In this document: positions 52,134-59,757 of the stretch, one piece after another
How the letters are laid out: every line of letters starts with the position of its first letter
Position numbering within the stretch: the stretch's first letter is position 1
Origin: Dyadobacter crusticola DSM 16708
GTDB lineage: Bacteria; Bacteroidota; Bacteroidia; Cytophagales; Spirosomataceae
Assembly: GCF_000701505.1 (NCBI RefSeq)
Contig: NZ_JNJB01000005.1
Coordinates: 310,001-374,000 of the forward strand
Reading direction: 5' to 3'
Length of the DNA stretch: 64,000 nucleotides
Position numbers and translations under genes: made by a program
Notes under the pieces: model-generated
The model's database searches: none
What the model saw: the letters and a program-made list of their open reading frames with translations, nothing else
Told to the model about the DNA's origin: nothing

Positions 52134-52177
52134 AGTTTCGTCACTTTATCATGATCACAAATTCTCTGGACGCGAAA

Positions 52178-52639
52178 TCACTGCATACTGTTTGCGTGGG
52201 CAAAGGCAGTCACACTGATCAAATCAGCATTCACCATTGGAATGCCGCATTTTTTTAAAACCGGGAGTGCATCGAGACTGCTTTTGTTTAGTTTGGGAAA
52301 GCCATATTGTTCAGAATAGGCAATGCAGTCTGCTTCGTGGTATTCGAGGAAGTTTTTCAATCCGGCGATCTTATTGCCGTAGAAGAAGTCAATTTTAATG
52401 CTTTGCAGCTTGTCAGAATAGTCTCTCTTCAATGCGCGACAGTCGGCCCAAAACTGTTCGGACACAAATTCGTACTCTTTTTCGCGGGCATTTGAGAATA
52501 GCAGGTCTTGTATGTCGTCTGCAACGTGGAAGAGGTGTGTAAACACCAGCTTCACATCTTCATTCAAATCTCTTACAATTGTCTCTGCAACCTGAATACC
52601 CTCATTTGTAAAATCCGTCGGAATCATTACAGTTTTCAT
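52178..52639 (-). CDS. Universal stress protein-like protein
   Basis: A 153-residue cytosolic protein. The start MKTVMIPTDFTNEGIQVAETIV fits the opening of UspA folds, in which a strand leads to a conserved Asp near residue 8. The rest is divergent: KLVFTHLFHVADDIQDLLF and IDFFYGNKIAGLKNFLEYHEADCIAYSEQYG follow the UspA order, but the GxxGx9G(S/T) ATP-binding motif is missing. It may sense something other than ATP. It lies upstream of the bestrophin gene. Confidence 0.65.
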   Translation of the reverse strand: MKTVMIPTDFTNEGIQVAETIVRDLNEDVKLVFTHLFHVADDIQDLLFSNAREKEYEFVSEQFWADCRALKRDYSDKLQSIKIDFFYGNKIAGLKNFLEYHEADCIAYSEQYGFPKLNKSSLDALPVLKKCGIPMVNADLISVTAFAHANSMQ

Positions 52640-52783
52640 ACAACTCTATCGGTTTGATTAACAATGATTTTGCTGATTAAATCAGTGATACAATGTTACG
52701 GCAGAGTTATTAGGCTGCACTAAGAGCTACATTATAATACGGTGAGAGAGTTATTAGAATGAATTAAAAGTATTAAAACGAGA

Positions 52784-54151
52784 TTAGAGACCCTGATAAC
52801 AGAACGGGAGATAGGTTTTAAAGCGCGTTCCTTCACCTACTTTGCTCCAAACTTCGGCTTTACCCTGATGCATGCGGATAATGTTATGTGCAAGCGGCAG
52901 CCCGATCCCGTAGCCTTTGTACCGCTCCGTATTGGAGGCGCGGAAGAATGGAACAAAGATCTGACCGATTTCCCGGTCGGGTATCCCGATTCCCTGATCG
53001 GCCACTTCAACAATCACATAAGTCTCATCGTGCCTGATGGACACCTGGACCGGGCGGTTGTCGGAATACTTGCAGCTATTCAGTACAATATTACTGAAAG
53101 CAGCTTTCAGGAGTACTTTATTGCCGTTAATTACCAGCTTCTGCTCCTCTTCCGGCAAGTTTTCGAAGTTAATGGAAACCTTGTTGTCGGGGATGATTTT
53201 GTCTGCTGCTTCTTTCACGGAAAGAATCAGCTCATCAACCCGCAATGGACCCCATTCTTCTTTTTTCCCGTCAAAACCAGTTTGCGCGAGACTTAACATA
53301 CTGTTGGTGAGATGTTCAAGCTTTTCGGATTCCCGGTAAATATTTGTAAATGACTGCCGCGCGCTTTCCGACAGGCCCGGCGTAGAAAGCCCGATCTCAG
53401 CCTCGGCGCTGATCACCGTGAGCGGCGTCTTAAATTCGTGCGAAGCATTGCTGACGAAATTGTTCTGTATCTCGAAGGTAATTTCCAGCCTGTCGAGCAT
53501 ATCGTTGAAAGTGCGTGACAAATCCTGGATATCGTCACCGGTATCGTCTACAATCAGTCGCTGGTGCAGGTTGCGCGCGTTAATACCTTTTACATTGCGG
53601 ACAATCCGCTGTATCGGTTTGAAGATCTGGGAGGAAAAGAGCTTGCCGAAAGTAAAAACAAAAACGAGCGAAATGAGCACGCCGATCATCAGCACGTTTT
53701 TCAGATTATCCATCTCGGCCAGACCGTACAAATCGACTGCCGATGAAATCATGATTACCTTTCTGTTGCCGCTGACAATGTACCGGCCCACATAAGCTGT
53801 GTCGCTTTCGAAAAAGCGGGCCTGCCTTGTTTTAGCAAGCTCGTCGTAAAAAACCTGCGGAAGCGGCAGCTTCTTCTTCACGCCCTCGTCATTCAATGAG
53901 AGCAGGATGCGGTGCTTTTCAAAAGGCAGGTCACCCAAATGGCGCTGTTTGATATCGTAGTAAATCGGCTTTTTTGATTCGTTTTCTTCCAGCACCGCAT
54001 GGCCGATAATGTCGGACCGCACTTCGAGCCGGTGAAAAAAGCTGGCGGAAATGCTTTCTGAGCCGAAAACGTAAACGAAGATGCTCAAAGCCAAAATAAT
54101 GCTCGCCGAGAGTACCGTGAAGATCAGCGCTATCTTATTTTGAATCTTCAT
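52784..54151 (-). CDS. Two-component sensor histidine kinase (HAMP/HisKA)
   Basis: A membrane-bound sensor kinase of the OmpR-linked type. Two membrane segments (about residues 8-30 and 154-176) flank a periplasmic sensor of about 120 residues. A HAMP region follows (about 177-230). HisKA has His238 in SNASHEFKTPLTVIS, and the HATPase has NIVLNSCKYSD, VADQGIGIPD and GYGIGLPLAHNI. It overlaps the upstream response regulator by 17 bases, so the pair are translated together. The sensor region has no recognisable ligand motif. Confidence 0.95.
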   Translation of the reverse strand: MKIQNKIALIFTVLSASIILALSIFVYVFGSESISASFFHRLEVRSDIIGHAVLEENESKKPIYYDIKQRHLGDLPFEKHRILLSLNDEGVKKKLPLPQVFYDELAKTRQARFFESDTAYVGRYIVSGNRKVIMISSAVDLYGLAEMDNLKNVLMIGVLISLVFVFTFGKLFSSQIFKPIQRIVRNVKGINARNLHQRLIVDDTGDDIQDLSRTFNDMLDRLEITFEIQNNFVSNASHEFKTPLTVISAEAEIGLSTPGLSESARQSFTNIYRESEKLEHLTNSMLSLAQTGFDGKKEEWGPLRVDELILSVKEAADKIIPDNKVSINFENLPEEEQKLVINGNKVLLKAAFSNIVLNSCKYSDNRPVQVSIRHDETYVIVEVADQGIGIPDREIGQIFVPFFRASNTERYKGYGIGLPLAHNIIRMHQGKAEVWSKVGEGTRFKTYLPFCYQGL

Positions 54152-54839
54152 GAGACTGACGAATGACGTAGCCCATTCCGAAGACGGTATGAATCAGCTT
54201 AACATCGTGGTTTTTATCGATTTTCTTACGCAGATAGTTGATATACACGTCCACTACATTGGTACCCAGATTGAAATTGATATCCCATACATTTTCGAGG
54301 ATTTCAATCCGGTTCAATACGCGGTTGGTATTGGAAAGCAGGTATTCGAGCAGGCGGAATTCGGTTGCGGTCAGATCGATCGTATTCAACCCCCGCTTCA
54401 CCGTTTTAGTAACCTTATCGAGTACCAGGTCCCCAATGCTCAGAATGCCGTCGTTCCGCTCCGGCTCGCGGCCGCGCCTGGTCAGCGTGCGGAGCCTGGC
54501 TTCGAGCTCGGCCAGTTTGAAGGGTTTCGTCATGTAATCGTCAGCACCTGCATCCAGTCCCGACACGATGTTTTCAGTAGTTCCCAATGCAGTCAGCATT
54601 AAAATCGGTGTGGTAAACTGCGCACTACGCAGCCGCCTGCACACCTCCATACCGTTGATCACTGGCACCATCAGATCAAGGATCACAATATCAAATGCAT
54701 GTTGAAGCGCCATTTGCATACCCGATTGCCCGTCCATCGCCACCGCAATCTCGTGCCCTGAGGCCGAAAGCCCGCGTTGAATTACGGAGATTACACCAGG
54801 ATCGTCTTCAATAAGCAAAAGCTTCAGCAGGGTTTTCAT
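54135..54839 (-). CDS. OmpR/PhoB-family response regulator
   Basis: A DNA-binding response regulator. The ATG at 54839 (MKTLLKLLLIEDDPG) is preferred over an upstream TTG because the receiver begins there. The phospho-acceptor is Asp55 in IVILDLMVP, the acidic pair is Glu11-Asp12/Asp13 and the Lys lies in YMTKPFKLAELEARL. The winged-helix output domain (about 130-230) has LSNTNRVLNRIEILENVWD and TNVVDVYINYLRKKID. Its stop overlaps the sensor kinase start by 17 bases. Targets are not known; bestrophin or the Usp-like gene could be among them. Confidence 0.95.
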   Translation of the reverse strand: MKTLLKLLLIEDDPGVISVIQRGLSASGHEIAVAMDGQSGMQMALQHAFDIVILDLMVPVINGMEVCRRLRSAQFTTPILMLTALGTTENIVSGLDAGADDYMTKPFKLAELEARLRTLTRRGREPERNDGILSIGDLVLDKVTKTVKRGLNTIDLTATEFRLLEYLLSNTNRVLNRIEILENVWDINFNLGTNVVDVYINYLRKKIDKNHDVKLIHTVFGMGYVIRQSHEDSK

Positions 54840-54937
54840 TTGTAAATGCAATGGGTGAAATAGTCTTCAAGGTATAAAAAAACACTGTTCGAGCGACTGG
54901 TTCATTTGTTAATTTGACAGATAGGCAATTTTGGGCA

Positions 54938-54969
54938 CAAAAAAAGGGAAGAAATTTTCTCCCCTTTTT
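54938..54969 (-). terminator. Terminator of the small exported protein gene
   Basis: AAAAAGGG and CCCTTTTT arms with internal AGAAA/TTTCT pairing form a long AT/GC hairpin. On the minus strand it ends in a run of T, 39 bases after the stop at 55008. Confidence 0.75.
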
Positions 54970-55007
54970 ACTTAAACTTTAATGACCTCTGTAAAAGGTC
55001 CGTTCAA

Positions 55008-55268
55008 TTACTTAGCTGAATTGCTTTTCAATTGAAGTCCCACGATTGCTGCTTTCTGAGCAGCGTTGTGCTTATTGGTGTCAGTTGTCAATTTATCCTT
55101 TTGTGGAGCCGGGCTTTCCAAAGCAGGAAGCGAAGCGGGCAATGCCGCAGACGACACGCCTACTTTAGTTTTCTCTTCTGTTGTATATGTAGCATTGTTC
55201 GCATTGGCATAAGTTGCGATAGTCATAACCATCATGGCAGTAGCTATCATTGTTTTTGCATTTTTCAT
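55008..55268 (-). CDS. Small exported protein of unknown function
   Basis: An 86-residue protein with a signal peptide (MKNAKTMIATAMMVMTIATYANA). The mature part of about 63 residues is low-complexity and Ala/Ser/Thr/Lys-rich (VGVSSAALPASLPALESPAPQKDK), probably disordered, with a short C-terminal helix (NAAQKAAIVGLQLKSNSA). No family is recognised. The gene is monocistronic, with its own terminator, and its promoter lies within an unusual double inverted repeat. That combination suggests tightly controlled expression of a small secreted peptide. Confidence 0.75.
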   Translation of the reverse strand: MKNAKTMIATAMMVMTIATYANANNATYTTEEKTKVGVSSAALPASLPALESPAPQKDKLTTDTNKHNAAQKAAIVGLQLKSNSAK

Positions 55269-55762
55269 TGTTCTTCTTATTTATTGGTTCTTGTGATTTG
55301 TCTCTCATTTGACAGCACAAATATACTACAATATTTTGTCAAATAGCGTTCATTGACATTCATTACAATACAATGTTCTGTCAAAAACCTTGAAACGATA
55401 TACCAAACCAACTAAAAAGTCGGCTCATGAAATGGTACTATTCAAATATATGTTTCGTGAAAATAGATCAGATCGGCTTATTTGGCTCAAATAAGATTTG
55501 GCAGTGTAAGTAACCTTGCTGACGTGAATGTTAACCTTACGTTCACATTGGAATAGTCTTTGGCACTTGGCTCTTTTACCGGAATTTTGTTCTGAGTGGA
55601 TTTTACCAACACCCTTTTTTCGGGCAAATTCCTGATGTGGACAGGCCGGAAACGAAAAAAAATTTTGAATTAGCTTCAAAATTTTTTTCATAAATGATTA
55701 AACGGCTGACTTCAAGCTGCTTTTGTGCAGATCAATGTCGCAAAAAAGAAGAAAAATACTGC
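55269..55762. other. Intergenic region with double inverted repeat
   Basis: About 490 AT-rich bases between two leftward genes. The first 120 bases hold the promoter and inverted repeats of the small exported protein. The rest shows no convincing gene; an 88-codon reading frame there has no family resemblance. Confidence 0.6.
55307..55384 (-). promoter_or_regulatory. Promoter with two TTGACA/TGTCAA inverted repeats
   Basis: ATTTGACA (55307-55314) and TGTCAAAT (55337-55344) form a perfect 8-bp inverted repeat around a consensus -7 box, TATATTTG on the minus strand (55325-55318). A second pair, TTGACA (55353-55358) and TGTCAA (55379-55384), follows directly. Both pairs enclose TACAATA. The arrangement suggests a cooperatively bound operator. 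Confidence 0.55.
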
Positions 55763-56011
55763 TTACATCGGCGTATTCGGAGTCTCCACAGAAGGTGTAT
55801 GGATCGTCATTCCAGAGATCTGGCAAAGCGCCAGAAATTCGGACAGGGAGGGGATACCTCCGTTATTCAGAATATTGTCTGCTGTTTCCTTGGAGATACC
55901 AGCCTCTTCCAGCGCCTTGTCAAGGTCAAGTGCTTTTACCTCGATGATCTTCTTGATCTCGCCGATCAGTTCTTTTGCGCGTGCTTCGTAGATTGTGATA
56001 TCCGTGTCCAT
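55763..56011 (-). CDS. Small hypothetical protein, possible HTH fold
   Basis: An 82-residue protein with no signal peptide. The first 30 residues form an acidic amphipathic helix (YEARAKELIGEIKKIIEV). Residues of about 28-70 (LDLDKALEEAGISKETADNILNN then SLSEFLALCQISGMTI) have the spacing of a Cro/C1-like helix-turn-helix. The DNA-binding role is a guess from this pattern. The C-terminal tail is Pro/Thr-rich. It lies next to an aldo/keto reductase gene on the opposite strand, and its promoter region is shared with that gene. Confidence 0.6.
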   Translation of the reverse strand: MDTDITIYEARAKELIGEIKKIIEVKALDLDKALEEAGISKETADNILNNGGIPSLSEFLALCQISGMTIHTPSVETPNTPM

Positions 56012-56128
56012 AGCTCTGAGTTTTTACCCTGAAAAGATTAAAACTATGCCACGCTACGCATAAAGGATGATTCATTTTGGCGTGGGATTTGTTGATGCTT
56101 CCAAGACGAACATTAATTGATTCACATA

Positions 56129-56977
56129 ATGAGCACCACAACACAAAATCCGGCTACGTTCCGCATCGGTGGAGAAATAGAAATTAACCGTCTGGGATAC
56201 GGCGGTATGCAGCTGACTGGCCACGGTGTATGGGGCGATGCGCCTGACCGTGAAAATGCAAAGAAGGTATTGCAGGCTGCATTGCAGGCAGGAGTCAACT
56301 TTATTGATACGGCAGATTCTTACGGTCCGCATACCAACGAAGTACTGATTGCCGAGGCGCTGCACCCTTATCCTGAGAACCTGCTGATCGCCACCAAAGG
56401 CGGACTCGAAAGAACCGGCCCGAACCAGTGGCCGGTAAACGGAGACCCGAAACACATTCGCGAAGCTATCGAAGGCAGCTTAAAGCGGCTTAAACTCGAC
56501 GTGATCGACCTCTGGCAGCTGCACCGCTTCGATTCCAGGTTCCCGATTGAAGAGACACTCGGCCCGGTCGTCGACGCGGTGAATGCCGGCAAGATCAGGT
56601 TTGTAGGACTCTCAGAAGTAGACGTGGCGCAAATCGAGCGCGCAGAGAAAGTAGTACCGATTGTTTCTGTTCAAAACCTTTATAACCTGGGTAACAGGCA
56701 ATGGGAAAGTGTGCTGGATTACACGGTGCAACGCGGAATGGCGTTTATCCCCTGGTTCCCGCTCGCTTCCGGACCAGACAAAATGAAGGACAAGATCGAG
56801 AAAATTGCGACTGCACACGGAGCGACTACTGCGCAGATCGCACTGGCCTGGCTATTAAAACGTGCGCCGAACATTCTGCTAATCCCGGGAACCAGCTCAC
56901 TGACGCATTTGCAGGAAAACCTCAAAGCAGGTGAAATTGAGCTTTCCGAAGAAGATTTCAAAACATTGTCCGAATAG
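56129..56977 (+). CDS. Aldo/keto reductase (cytosolic)
   Basis: A 282-residue NAD(P)H-dependent oxidoreductase. The ATG at 56129 (MSTTTQNPATFRIGG) is chosen over an upstream TTG. The tetrad is visible: Asp and Tyr in FIDTADSYGPH, Lys in ATKGGL and His in WQLHRFD. The cofactor-binding C-terminal motif is LLIPGTSSLTHLQENL. Unlike the other aldo/keto reductase in the window it has no export leader. It probably reduces or oxidises small carbonyls; the substrate is unknown. It ends in a hairpin terminator. Confidence 0.9.
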   Translation: MSTTTQNPATFRIGGEIEINRLGYGGMQLTGHGVWGDAPDRENAKKVLQAALQAGVNFIDTADSYGPHTNEVLIAEALHPYPENLLIATKGGLERTGPNQWPVNGDPKHIREAIEGSLKRLKLDVIDLWQLHRFDSRFPIEETLGPVVDAVNAGKIRFVGLSEVDVAQIERAEKVVPIVSVQNLYNLGNRQWESVLDYTVQRGMAFIPWFPLASGPDKMKDKIEKIATAHGATTAQIALAWLLKRAPNILLIPGTSSLTHLQENLKAGEIELSEEDFKTLSE

Positions 56978-56997
56978 CATTAGTTAGTACAAAAGAA

Positions 56998-57029
56998 AAC
57001 CCTGGCTCGGCGACGAGTCAGGGTTTTTT
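56998..57029. terminator. Hairpin terminator between convergent genes
   Basis: AACCCTGGCTCG and CGAGTCAGGGTT form an 11-bp stem with one mismatch and a 4-base loop. TTTTTT follows on the plus strand and AAAA lies on the left, so it can serve the aldo/keto reductase and the Gfo/Idh/MocA gene alike. Confidence 0.85.
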
Positions 57030-57044
57030 CGGTATAGATGGCGT

Positions 57045-58211
57045 TTAGCTCACCGCGGCAACATTCTGGGCCTGCTTTTGCGCTTTCAATGCAAGTTCAG
57101 TGGCGAGAAAACAATGCTCCTGCGACATCGCGGTTTCAGTCCGGTTCAGTACATCATCTACCAGCTGCCTGCCGTAAGGGAGCTCCGTCTTGCTGCAATC
57201 CACATAAACCGTTTCCTTATTATTAACCAAAAACAGGTGGTTACCTCCTTCCCGACCGCCGATGTCGATGTTTTTACGTATTTCTATAAATCCTTCGGTA
57301 CCCAGCACAGTAAGCCGGCCGTCGCCCCAGGATTTAAGTCCGTCAGGAGTAAACCAGTCAACCCGGATATAACCAGACCCTCCGTTCCCTCGTAGCATAG
57401 CGTCGCCAAAATCCTCGAACTTGGGATATTGCGGGTGGTTTACATTTCCTACCTGGGAGGCAACCACCTCTGCTTTTGTGGAATTTGTAAAAAACAGGAA
57501 CTGGTCAAACTGGTGTGAAGCTATATCGCAGATAATGCCGCCAAAGCGCTTTTTGTCAAAAAACCATTCGGGTCTCGTTTTCGCATTCATTCTGTGCGGC
57601 CCGAGTCCGATAGTCTGCACCACTTTTCCGATCGCGCCTTCCTTTACCAGCTCGCCCGCCTTGATCGTCGCGCGGTTTTCGAGTCGCTCGCTGTACATAA
57701 TGGAGTAAATGCGCTTGGTTTCCTTTTGTACCTTGCGTACCTGCGCAAGCTGGTCGAGACTGGTAATACCCGGTTTATCCACCATGTAATCCTTTCCGCT
57801 TTTCATTACGCGGATACCCAGCGGTGCGCGCTCGTCAGGTATTCCCGAGCTCAGTATCAGCTGAATGCTTTTATCATCCAATATTTCCGCCTCGCTTTTC
57901 GCCTGTTTTGCGTTAGGATACCTTTTAGCGAAAGCAGCTGCGAGATCTTCTTCTTTGGCATAAAATGAGATCAGCTCTCCGCCCCCTCTCGTAACTGCCT
58001 CTACCTGGCCATAAATGTGACCGTGATTCATTCCGATCACCGAAAACTTGATTCTGGGCGGCATACTCATTACAGGTTCAGGTTGCGCATGCTCCCTTAC
58101 TACGGGCTTTGCGATTAGGTTATCGGTCAAACCGGGAAGCAGCATCATGCCGGCTGCTGAATGGACAGAGTTTTTGAGGAACTGGCGGCGGTTATCCTGT
58201 GGATCTTTCAT
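57045..58211 (-). CDS. Tat-exported Gfo/Idh/MocA-family oxidoreductase (second)
   Basis: A 388-residue sugar oxidoreductase with the leader NRRQFLKNSVHSAAGMMLLPG, a twin-arginine signal. The Rossmann motif is FSVIGMNHGHIYGQVEA. Where most members have CEKP, this one has MVDKPGITS, with the catalytic Lys kept and Glu replaced by Asp. The rest is a typical MocA C-terminal beta-sheet domain (LGPHRMNAKTRPEWFFD, FGGIICDIASHQFDQFLFF). Compared with the 459-residue copy at 15.7 kb it is shorter and only distantly related. It appears to be monocistronic. Substrate and redox partner are unknown. Confidence 0.88.
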   Translation of the reverse strand: MKDPQDNRRQFLKNSVHSAAGMMLLPGLTDNLIAKPVVREHAQPEPVMSMPPRIKFSVIGMNHGHIYGQVEAVTRGGGELISFYAKEEDLAAAFAKRYPNAKQAKSEAEILDDKSIQLILSSGIPDERAPLGIRVMKSGKDYMVDKPGITSLDQLAQVRKVQKETKRIYSIMYSERLENRATIKAGELVKEGAIGKVVQTIGLGPHRMNAKTRPEWFFDKKRFGGIICDIASHQFDQFLFFTNSTKAEVVASQVGNVNHPQYPKFEDFGDAMLRGNGGSGYIRVDWFTPDGLKSWGDGRLTVLGTEGFIEIRKNIDIGGREGGNHLFLVNNKETVYVDCSKTELPYGRQLVDDVLNRTETAMSQEHCFLATELALKAQKQAQNVAAVS

Positions 58212-58304
58212 GCTTGGATTGAATGATGTGATGACGATAAAAGCACATTTTCTTCATATATAATGTACTATTCTGAATTACCCCTTGGTCCCCTACAAGT
58301 CAGA

Positions 58305-59132
58305 CTACTTGTTACCTACCGAAATACCGAACGTAATGCGTGAATCATTACGCTTCCTCGTGGCCTCTACGACGCTTTCGTAAGAATTTTCAAAGCTGGT
58401 CCGCAGACTGATCCACTTGTTGAGCGGCAGCTCCACGGAAACGATGGTGTTCCACCGGAGATTGGAAATATCGTTCAATGCCGGTTGTAGGAAAGTAATG
58501 TGGTTAATGCGCACTTTATCCTGGGCAAAGGAATGCTTTCCTTTTACCCGAAAAGAATTCCGGATCGTTGTGACAGTTGGTATCTCAGCGAAATTGGTGG
58601 ACTCGTACAAGATCGCATTCGTCACACTCAGGTCGTTTTTCGGAGTTTTAACCGCGCGGTATCCGATTCCGGCACCCGCCATTTGCCGCACATCAATGCG
58701 GCGGAGGTTGCTGTTTTCGAGTACGCCCAATCCGAATACGTAAGTTCGCCGCTTTTTAAATACATCGACAAAAACGTCTACATAGCCGTCGCGTTCTGCG
58801 AGGATGCCACTTTGTTTCCCATACGTAAAGCGTGGGTTGGAAGCCACATTGATCACTGGCCCGCTAAAAATAAGCTCCGCCCGCAGCACCATCAGGCTGC
58901 GGTTCACATTGCCTCTGGTGAAATTTCCGTCCCCCGCGAACCGGTACCTGATCGTGTCGATCAAAACCTGCTTCGGCCGCAGCGAAGTATCCGGTCGGGA
59001 ACCCGCAACCGAGTCGGCAGGCAATATTTTGATTGCTTTCGAAGTGGAATCCTGCGCAATGACCGGGGAAGAAAATACAAGTAAGAGGAATGCGGCAAGC
59101 TTTGCGAAATGGTAGCGAGTCGAATTTTTCAT
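58305..59132 (-). CDS. DUF481-family outer-membrane protein
   Basis: A predicted beta-barrel protein. The ATG at 59132 (MKNSTRYHFAKLAAFLLLVF...IAQ) gives a signal peptide, whereas the longer reading frame would overlap rpiB. The mature part alternates hydrophobic and polar residues in barrel-like strands (YRFAGDGNFTRGNVNRSLMVLRAELIF), matching the DUF481 family of salt-induced outer-membrane proteins. It ends ISVGNK, without a classical terminal aromatic residue. It lies 49 bases after rpiB on the same strand. Confidence 0.75.
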   Translation of the reverse strand: MKNSTRYHFAKLAAFLLLVFSSPVIAQDSTSKAIKILPADSVAGSRPDTSLRPKQVLIDTIRYRFAGDGNFTRGNVNRSLMVLRAELIFSGPVINVASNPRFTYGKQSGILAERDGYVDVFVDVFKKRRTYVFGLGVLENSNLRRIDVRQMAGAGIGYRAVKTPKNDLSVTNAILYESTNFAEIPTVTTIRNSFRVKGKHSFAQDKVRINHITFLQPALNDISNLRWNTIVSVELPLNKWISLRTSFENSYESVVEATRKRNDSRITFGISVGNK

Positions 59133-59181
59133 TACCGCGACAATGCAAAATAATAATGCCAAAAATGCACCAGCACGCTGC

Positions 59182-59631
59182 TCAGCCATTTTTTTCAAGA
59201 TCTTTGACTTTTGCAAGGCGGCGATTATGTCGTTCCAGGCCGGTGAACTTTGCTTCCAGAAATGCTTCAACCAGCTCCTGCGCCGCGTTGGTTCCGGTGA
59301 CGCGCCCGCCAAGACAAAGCATGTTCAAATCATCATCCTCCACACCCTGGTGCGCCGAAAAATGATCCTGAATCAATGCAGCGCGCACACCTGCCACCTT
59401 GTTGGCCACCACCGAAGCGCCTACCCCGCTGCCACAAACGGCAATGCCCCGCTCTACCTCATTGCTCACAATTGCACGTGCCAATGGAACCACGAAGTCG
59501 GGATAATCATCCTGATTGTCAAGCTCAAATGCGCCATAATCTTTAACCGAGTATCCCTTGGAGGCCAGGTAAGATTTGAGCTGTTCCTTTAAATCAAATC
59601 CGCCGTGGTCAGCTGCTATTCCGATTTCCAT
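59182..59631 (-). CDS. rpiB: Ribose-5-phosphate isomerase B
   Basis: An enzyme of the pentose phosphate pathway that interconverts ribose 5-phosphate and ribulose 5-phosphate. Family motifs are IGIAADHGGFDLKE (phosphate binding), the catalytic Cys region RGIAVCGSGVGASVVANK, VRAALIQDHFSAHQG and LNMLCLGGRVTG. Its 149 residues are standard. The start ATG is unambiguous. It is divergent from the SNF2 gene and upstream of the DUF481 gene. Confidence 0.95.
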   Translation of the reverse strand: MEIGIAADHGGFDLKEQLKSYLASKGYSVKDYGAFELDNQDDYPDFVVPLARAIVSNEVERGIAVCGSGVGASVVANKVAGVRAALIQDHFSAHQGVEDDDLNMLCLGGRVTGTNAAQELVEAFLEAKFTGLERHNRRLAKVKDLEKNG

Positions 59632-59662
59632 ATTTGCTGTTGTTAAGTATCACAAGTTGCGC

Positions 59663-59708
59663 GGCAATTGCCACGGTTCAATTACGGCAATTTCCGGCTA
59701 AAATTGCC
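59663..59708. promoter_or_regulatory. Clustered GGCAATT inverted repeats between rpiB and the SNF2 gene
   Basis: A palindrome GGCAATTGCC (59663-59672) is followed by GGCAATTT (59686-59693) and its complement AAATTGCC (59701-59708), an 8-bp inverted repeat with a 7-base spacer. It lies in a 126-base divergent intergenic region, so it may control both genes. The binding protein is unknown. Confidence 0.45.
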
Positions 59709-59757
59709 AGCACCGTATTTCTTTTCGGGTTTAGACATTAGTTGGTTATTTTGCTTC

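Noticed and set aside
55425-55691. 88-codon frame in the intergenic region upstream of the small exported protein gene
   Set aside because: AT-rich, Lys/Ser-rich and without any family resemblance or promoter; chance is likelier.
59133-59312. 60-residue N-terminal extension of the DUF481 protein
   Set aside because: It would overlap rpiB and put a non-signal sequence ahead of a clear signal peptide at the internal ATG.
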